Below, in pieces: positions 60,010 through 64,000 of a stretch of 64,000 nt of DNA. Source of the stretch: Oribacterium sp. (GTDB lineage: Bacteria > Bacillota_A > Clostridia > Lachnospirales > Lachnospiraceae); NCBI GenBank assembly GCA_017940955.1, contig JAGAXP010000258.1, forward strand, positions 5,470-69,469, read 5' to 3'. Within the stretch, counting starts at the first letter, position 1. Every line of letters begins with the position of its first letter. The notes under the pieces are model-generated. The model was not told the DNA's origin and ran no database searches. It was given only the letters and a program-made list of their open reading frames with translations. The position numbers were made by a program, and so were the translations under genes.

Positions 60010-60648
60010 CTATTTTATCGGCTGCCAGCGCGTTTCAATAAGTTCTTTGTAATACCTGTAGGTATCGTAAGAATCTTTACAGATGAAGCCTCCGGACTCC
60101 TCAAGATATGTTATGGTATCATGATTAATCTCGTATACTGCTCTGTCCAGATCCTCAAACGCCAGCCTTCTGATCTCCGTAAGCCTCGAAGCTTTATATC
60201 TTCTTGCTTCAATGTAATCGGCAGTGAAAACAATAGCCTCCAGAAGGCTCATATCCGGCTTTCCAAGGGTGTGATAGTATATAGCCGATAAAACATCACC
60301 GTCCTCAATTCCGAACTCCTTACGGGCATATACGGCGCCAAAAACAGAATGTATCACCTGAGGTGCTTTCAGCATATCATCCGTAAGCTCTACCTTTTCT
60401 TTTTTACAAAGCTTTATCAGCTCCTCATCGGAGAACTGCTTGGCACAGTCATGAACGAGTCCCGCTACCTCCGCCTTATAAAGATCGACTCCGTATCTCA
60501 TGGCAAGACAGACACAGGTAAAGCTCACGCTGAGAGAATGCTCATACCTGTCAGGTTTCAGAAGCTTTTTAAGCTTCCTTCTGTATTCATAAATCTCTGA
60601 AATATCCGGCTTGTCACCGTTTTTCTTTGCTTTTTTGTCCGATGCCAT
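60010..60648 (-). CDS. yqeK: YqeK-type HD-domain hydrolase (diadenosine tetraphosphatase)
   Basis: HD-family enzyme; YqeK proteins hydrolyse Ap4A to two ADP. 212 residues: RYEHSLSVSFTCVCLAMRYGVD (first metal His), GLVHDCAKQF (HD motif), HSVFGAVYARKEFGIED, YYHTLGKPDMSLLEAIVFTADYIE. The first 15 residues are basic and disordered. It sits between nadD and rsfS, the usual place. GGGGGA precedes the ATG. Confidence 0.94.
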   Translation of the reverse strand: MASDKKAKKNGDKPDISEIYEYRRKLKKLLKPDRYEHSLSVSFTCVCLAMRYGVDLYKAEVAGLVHDCAKQFSDEELIKLCKKEKVELTDDMLKAPQVIHSVFGAVYARKEFGIEDGDVLSAIYYHTLGKPDMSLLEAIVFTADYIEARRYKASRLTEIRRLAFEDLDRAVYEINHDTITYLEESGGFICKDSYDTYRYYKELIETRWQPIK

Positions 60649-60672
60649 AAACTGATCCCCCTTGAACAGCTG

Positions 60673-61308
60673 TCAGGATCTGTACAGATTATTTTCCCTG
60701 ATATATTCCTTAACCTTATCCGGCAGAAGCCCGCTGATGTCTCTGCCTTCCGCCACCATTTTCCGTATCATAGTACTGGATAACTCCGTTTCGGGATAAT
60801 CCAGCACAGCTATATCCGCCCGGAATCTGTCTTTAAGATATCCCACCTGTTCCCGAAAGCTTCTCTTTCCTTCAGGATAATGTCTCCCTGCCACAGCCAG
60901 TGTGGCAAGCTCCATTATCCTCTCCGGACGGTACCAGGTATCTATCTGATACATTGAATCCGCCCCGATGATAAAATAAAAGTGAATATCCGGATGTTTT
61001 TCATGAAGCAGTTCCAATGTTTCCGCCGTATAGGTCTCCCCCTCCCTCTCAAGCTCGAACAGGGAAAGCTTAAAGCCCTCTATCCCCGAAACCGCAAGAG
61101 AAGTCATTTCACACCTTTGTTTTGAAGGCGTGACCTTTTTGTTTTTCTTAAAATAGGGATCCTTAGCCGGCATGAACCAGACTTCATCAAGGGACAACTG
61201 GTTAAGGGCACACTGACCCAGAGAAAGATGCGCATTGTGAATGGGATCAAAAGTACCTCCCATTATACCTACTTTCTTTTTTCTGTCATGAACCCCTGTT
61301 TCAAACAT
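60673..61308 (-). CDS. nadD: Nicotinate-nucleotide adenylyltransferase
   Basis: Joins nicotinate mononucleotide and ATP in NAD synthesis. 211 residues; the nucleotidyltransferase motif GIMGGTFDPIHNAHLSLGQ near residue 14 and the late SSTMIRKM segment (normally ISSTxIR). The ATG at 61308 was chosen because GAGGT is 6 bases before it and the start follows yhbY by 13 bases; an earlier ATG at 61365 would overlap yhbY. The order yhbY-nadD-yqeK-rsfS is conserved in Firmicutes. Confidence 0.95.
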   Translation of the reverse strand: MFETGVHDRKKKVGIMGGTFDPIHNAHLSLGQCALNQLSLDEVWFMPAKDPYFKKNKKVTPSKQRCEMTSLAVSGIEGFKLSLFELEREGETYTAETLELLHEKHPDIHFYFIIGADSMYQIDTWYRPERIMELATLAVAGRHYPEGKRSFREQVGYLKDRFRADIAVLDYPETELSSTMIRKMVAEGRDISGLLPDKVKEYIRENNLYRS

Positions 61309-61321
61309 ACCGGTACCTCTG

Positions 61322-61789
61322 TCACTCAACGTCGTTATCAAATTCCTCGTCGGCTTCTTCCACAAAACGAAGACTCATTCCGCTTCTGGAGGCCTTCTTC
61401 TTTGCGCCGGCGATCTCAGCATTGTGATTCTTGTTTTTTGAATGCTTTCCGGGGTTTTTTCCGCCCTCTTTAAGCTCGGCCTTTGAAATCTCATACTTAC
61501 GCTTTTTAAAGTCAGGATCCGGCTTATAAAGCACGATCTTGCGACCGATAACCTGAACAACCTCTGACTGGGTACGTCCTGCAAGAGTATGGGCAATAGC
61601 CTTTGGATCATCATCGCAATTTTTCAGAATATTGATCTTGATAAGCTCATTTTTAACGATGTTTTCTCTTACTGCCTCGATAAATTCCGGTGTAAGGCTG
61701 TTTTTTCCTATGGAAAGAACCGGTTCTATGTTCATAGCTGCGCCCTTTAATTCAGAACGCATCTTACTGTCTCTTATATATTTCTTCAT
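61322..61789 (-). CDS. yhbY: CRS1/YhbY-type RNA-binding protein with long basic tail
   Basis: A CRM-domain protein that binds ribosomal precursors. Residues 1-95 are the CRM fold (RSELKGAAMNIEPVLSIGKN, GRTQSEVVQVIGRKIVLYKP). The remaining 60 residues, not found in the about 100-residue standard YhbY, are highly basic and then acidic (KNPGKHSKNKNHNAEIAG...). Total 155. The start overlaps the obg stop by four bases. Tail function unknown; RNA binding is plausible. Confidence 0.92.
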   Translation of the reverse strand: MKKYIRDSKMRSELKGAAMNIEPVLSIGKNSLTPEFIEAVRENIVKNELIKINILKNCDDDPKAIAHTLAGRTQSEVVQVIGRKIVLYKPDPDFKKRKYEISKAELKEGGKNPGKHSKNKNHNAEIAGAKKKASRSGMSLRFVEEADEEFDNDVE

Positions 61790-63171
61790 TCTTCTTCTCC
61801 GTTATTCTTTGGCTGGTGACGTTTGGGGAAAGCTGTATCGATAGCCTTCTCAAGCTCCTCATCCTCATAAGCATCTGTATCGTAGTACTCAAAGGTGTGA
61901 CCATAGATCCTTATGGTATCGCCCTCCTGAATACCCATTTTTCTGAGAGTTTTGATAACTCCCTGTTCAGCCATGAAACGCTGGAAGAACTCAAAGCCTT
62001 TCTCTGTACTGATATTGGTATAACCCAGCATCTTCTCAATCTTTGGTCCTTCAACAGAGTAAGTACTGTCATCAAGCTTCTTGTACTCGATGGCAAGCTG
62101 CTCTTTATGTCCAAGGGTCTCCAGATCGACTTCACTTTCATAAACCTCGACCTCCTTGGCACCGGCTTCCTCAACATAAGTCCAGGCAGCTTCAAGAACC
62201 TCCCGGAGACCGGTATTTGTGGCTGCAGAAATTGCAAAAACCTTCACACCCTGCGGTTCATAAATTTCCTTGATCCTTGTAACCGCACTGTCAGAACCCT
62301 GCTCATCAATGATAAGATCGGTTTTGTTGCAGGCTATGATCATAGGCTTCTTAAGGATATCCGGATCGTACTTCCCGATTTCTTCATTGATAGTCTTAAT
62401 GTCTTCAACCGGATCTCTTCCTTCACAGCCTGATGCATCCACAACATGAACAAGCACCTTGCAGCGCTCTATATGGCGCAGGAACTCATGTCCCAGACCA
62501 ACACCTTCTGAAGCTCCTTCGATAAGACCGGGAATATCCGCCATAACAAAGGATCTGTCACCCTTTAAACCAACTACTCCGAGATGTGGAGTAAGCGTTG
62601 TGAAGTGATAGTTTGCAATCTCAGGTCTTGCATTGGAACACATGGACAGAATGGTGGATTTTCCTACATTCGGAAGTCCGACCAGTCCCACATCAGCGAT
62701 AACTCTCAGTTCAAGCTGTACCCAGAGCTCTCTTGCATCCTGACCCGGCTGTGCAAACTTAGGTGCCTGCATTGACGGTGTGGCAAAGTGCATATTTCCT
62801 AATCCGCCTTTTCCGCCTTTAAGAAGTACAAGCCTCCGGTTGTCACCTGACATATCCGCGATGATCTTTTTGGTCTCAAAATCACGGATGATAGTACCCT
62901 CAGGTACCTTAATAACCAGATCCTTACCGTTTTTTCCGTGCATGCGTTTTCCGCCGCCTTCTTCACCGGGGGTTGCGACATATTTCTGGCGGTTTCTGAA
63001 GTCTTCAAGAGTATTCATACCCTTATCAACTTCAACGATGATATCACCGCCTTTTCCGCCGTCGCCTCCGTCAGGACCACCGGCCGGTACAAACAATTCA
63101 CGGCGGAAGGAAACATGTCCGTTACCGCCTTTTCCGCTTTTGATGAAAATTTTTGCAATATCTGCAAACAT
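61786..63171 (-). CDS. obg: GTPase Obg (CgtA)
   Basis: Essential GTPase in 50S assembly and stress signalling. 461 residues from the ATG at 63171, which gives MFADIAKIFIKSGKGGNG; a longer open frame upstream to 63357 runs through noncoding sequence. Obg fold with glycine-rich strands (1-158), GTPase domain (GLVGLPNVGKST at 163-174, ADIPGLIEGAS, NKTDL), and a C-terminal OCT domain (about 365-440, with ISTEKGFEFFQRFMAEQGVI). AAAGGAG precedes the ATG by ten bases. The 330-base gap upstream holds an R-type repeat and the rpmA terminator. Confidence 0.97.
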   Translation of the reverse strand: MFADIAKIFIKSGKGGNGHVSFRRELFVPAGGPDGGDGGKGGDIIVEVDKGMNTLEDFRNRQKYVATPGEEGGGKRMHGKNGKDLVIKVPEGTIIRDFETKKIIADMSGDNRRLVLLKGGKGGLGNMHFATPSMQAPKFAQPGQDARELWVQLELRVIADVGLVGLPNVGKSTILSMCSNARPEIANYHFTTLTPHLGVVGLKGDRSFVMADIPGLIEGASEGVGLGHEFLRHIERCKVLVHVVDASGCEGRDPVEDIKTINEEIGKYDPDILKKPMIIACNKTDLIIDEQGSDSAVTRIKEIYEPQGVKVFAISAATNTGLREVLEAAWTYVEEAGAKEVEVYESEVDLETLGHKEQLAIEYKKLDDSTYSVEGPKIEKMLGYTNISTEKGFEFFQRFMAEQGVIKTLRKMGIQEGDTIRIYGHTFEYYDTDAYEDEELEKAIDTAFPKRHQPKNNGEEE

Positions 63172-63380
63172 AGAATCATTTCTCCTTTCCCAAGGGTATC
63201 CCTGCGCCGAAAAAACGTCGCTAACCCTCAGAGAGCAAATCAAAAAGAATAAATGCCCAAGTCCGGAACACCACTTTGCAGGTTTTACGCACGTATGTAC
63301 AAATACCGACTCAAACATTAGTAAAAGAAAGAATCTTCGAGGATTCTTCTGGAACATTCTGCCCCTGAATAAAAATTTCT

Positions 63381-63420
63381 TAACAGTTCAGCCGAGTGCT
63401 CCCCCGGGGATCATCGGCTG
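63381..63420. repeat. Degenerate palindromic repeat, family R copy 5
   Basis: TAACAGTTCAGCCGAGTG (63381-63398) matches the family arm, while the opposite arm is reduced to TCATCGGCTG (63411-63420), around CTCCCCCGGGG. It lies between the rpmA terminator and obg. No promoter with the spacing seen in copies 1, 3 and 4 was found. The rest of this gap (63172-63380) has a small hairpin AAGAATC/GATTCTT (63329-63348). Confidence 0.65.
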
Positions 63421-63442
63421 CAAAATCTCAGGCAGAATCAGA

Positions 63443-63476
63443 ACAAAACCCCTGCACCGATATTACGGCACAGGGG
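63443..63476 (-). terminator. Terminator after rpmA
   Basis: On the minus strand CCCCTGTGCCG (63476-63466) pairs with CGGTGCAGGGG (63459-63449), followed by TTTTGTTC. It ends the rplU-rpmA unit. Confidence 0.85.
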
Positions 63477-63501
63477 TGATCTTCTGAAAAACCAAGCGAG
63501 A

Positions 63502-63765
63502 TTACTCAGCATCTCTTGGCAGTACGGATACCTGCTTTCTGTCTCTTCCAAGGTGGCTGTACTTAACTACACCGTCAACCTTTGCGAAAAGTGTGAAATC
63601 ATTTCCGAGACCTACATTAAGACCCGGGTGAATTCTTGTTCCGTTCTGCTTGTAAAGGACATTACCAGCCTTTACGAACTGACCATCTGCTCTCTTCTGT
63701 CCAAGTCTTTTGGACTCCGAATCTCTACCATTCTTGGTAGATCCCATTCCCTTATGATGAGCCAT
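63502..63765 (-). CDS. rpmA: 50S ribosomal protein L27
   Basis: Large-subunit protein whose N-terminus reaches the peptidyl transferase centre. 87 residues beginning [20 protein letters not shown], the mature-type N-terminus. Firmicute L27 usually has about nine extra residues (ending in Phe-Phe-Ala-type sequence) that the protease Prp removes; those are missing, and so is prp, whose usual place between rplU and rpmA is only 30 bases here. AGGATAA lies before the ATG. Strong codon bias. Confidence 0.97.
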   Translation of the reverse strand: MAHHKGMGSTKNGRDSESKRLGQKRADGQFVKAGNVLYKQNGTRIHPGLNVGLGNDFTLFAKVDGVVKYSHLGRDRKQVSVLPRDAE

Positions 63766-63795
63766 GATTATCCTCCATTAAATACTTTGAAAAAA

Positions 63796-64000
63796 TTAGC
63801 CGATAGAATCGATCTTTACTTCTGTAAAGAGCTGTCTGTGACCGTTCTTCTTGTGGTAACCAGACTTTCTCTTGTACTTGTAAACGATGACTTTCTTAGC
63901 CTTGCCATTCTTAGTAACAGTGGCTGATACCTTAGCACCATCAACGACCGGTGTACCGATCTTCATAGCGCCATCATTAAGAACAAGCACCTGATCGAAA
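63796..64000 (-). CDS. rplU: 50S ribosomal protein L21, C-terminal part
   Basis: The gene runs past the right edge of the window; its start is not included. The visible 67 codons give [37 protein letters not shown] and [19 protein letters not shown], matching the second half of L21. rpmA follows after 30 bases, with no gene between. An L21 leader may lie outside the window. Confidence 0.95.
   Translation of the reverse strand, partial: FDQVLVLNDGAMKIGTPVVDGAKVSATVTKNGKAKKVIVYKYKRKSGYHKKNGHRQLFTEVKIDSIG

Noticed and set aside
63172..63357. N-terminal 62-residue extension of Obg
   Set aside because: The added residues are unlike any Obg and there is a good ribosome site before the ATG at 63171; the extension is noncoding leader.

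Overview
This is an almost gap-free stretch of a bacterial core chromosome, best explained as a Firmicute of class Clostridia, probably a Lachnospiraceae of the Butyrivibrio/Pseudobutyrivibrio type. The grounds are gene order and content: dprA-topA-rpsB-tsf, pyrH-frr-uppS-cdsA-dxr-rseP-ispG-polC, plsX-acpP-rnc-smc-ftsY-ylxM-ffh-rpsP-khpA-rimM-trmD-rplS-lepB-rbgA-rnhB-yraN, and rplU-rpmA-obg-yhbY-nadD-yqeK-rsfS-lexA. A PolC replicase, RecU, RbgA, YlxM, KhpA, a T-box leader and strong AGGAGG ribosome sites fit as well. The genus is inference; the family is likely but was not tested by any search.

Layout. 1-2.0 kb: the 3' part of a ComM-type ATPase gene and dprA. 2.0-8.7 kb: a long palindrome, a T-box-controlled thrS, topA, rpsB and tsf. 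8.8-18.3 kb: an accessory block separating tsf from pyrH, with acylphosphatase, truA, two L,D-transpeptidases, a tRNA-dihydrouridine synthase, a FliB-like protein, a lipoprotein, a MATE exporter and a DUF1846 protein. 18.4-30 kb: pyrH-frr, then isoprenoid and phospholipid genes (uppS, cdsA, dxr, ispG), the site-2 protease rseP and polC. 30-33.7 kb: tyrA and an EF-G paralogue. 34-49.8 kb: fatty-acid and phospholipid start (plsX, acpP), RNA processing, chromosome organisation (smc), the SRP system (ftsY, ylxM, ffh), ribosome maturation (rpsP, khpA, rimM, trmD, rplS, rbgA), lepB, rnhB, yraN, trpS and recU. 49.8-53.5 kb: Trk potassium uptake and an unknown membrane protein. From 53.6 kb most genes are on the minus strand: eno, a diguanylate cyclase, an unknown HTH protein, lexA, rsfS-yqeK-nadD-yhbY-obg and rpmA-rplU. 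A tyrosine recombinase on the plus strand (55.4-56.5 kb) is the exception.

The genes themselves are mostly ordinary housekeeping. The unusual material is between them. Two 230-300 bp elements (33665-33895 and 40549-40850) are homologous near-perfect long hairpins whose arms differ by paired, compensating substitutions. A different 157 bp long palindrome lies at 2131-2287. All three end 11-29 bp before a good sigma-A type -35 box. A second family of about 60 bp palindromes, with arms resembling GTAACAGTTCAGCCGGTGGA, occurs five times; three copies sit 41-42 bp from a predicted -35 box. A third pattern is a duplicated 5' leader with two small hairpins shared by rnc-smc and ftsY. These are the best candidates for something undescribed.

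Other notable points: a threonyl-tRNA synthetase without the N-terminal TGS domain; a ribosomal protein L27 without the Firmicute N-terminal extension, together with loss of the prp protease gene usually found beside it; and an EF-G paralogue with altered GTPase motifs. No CRISPR array, rRNA, tRNA gene, transposase or prophage was found. All start-site, promoter and structure calls were made by eye.
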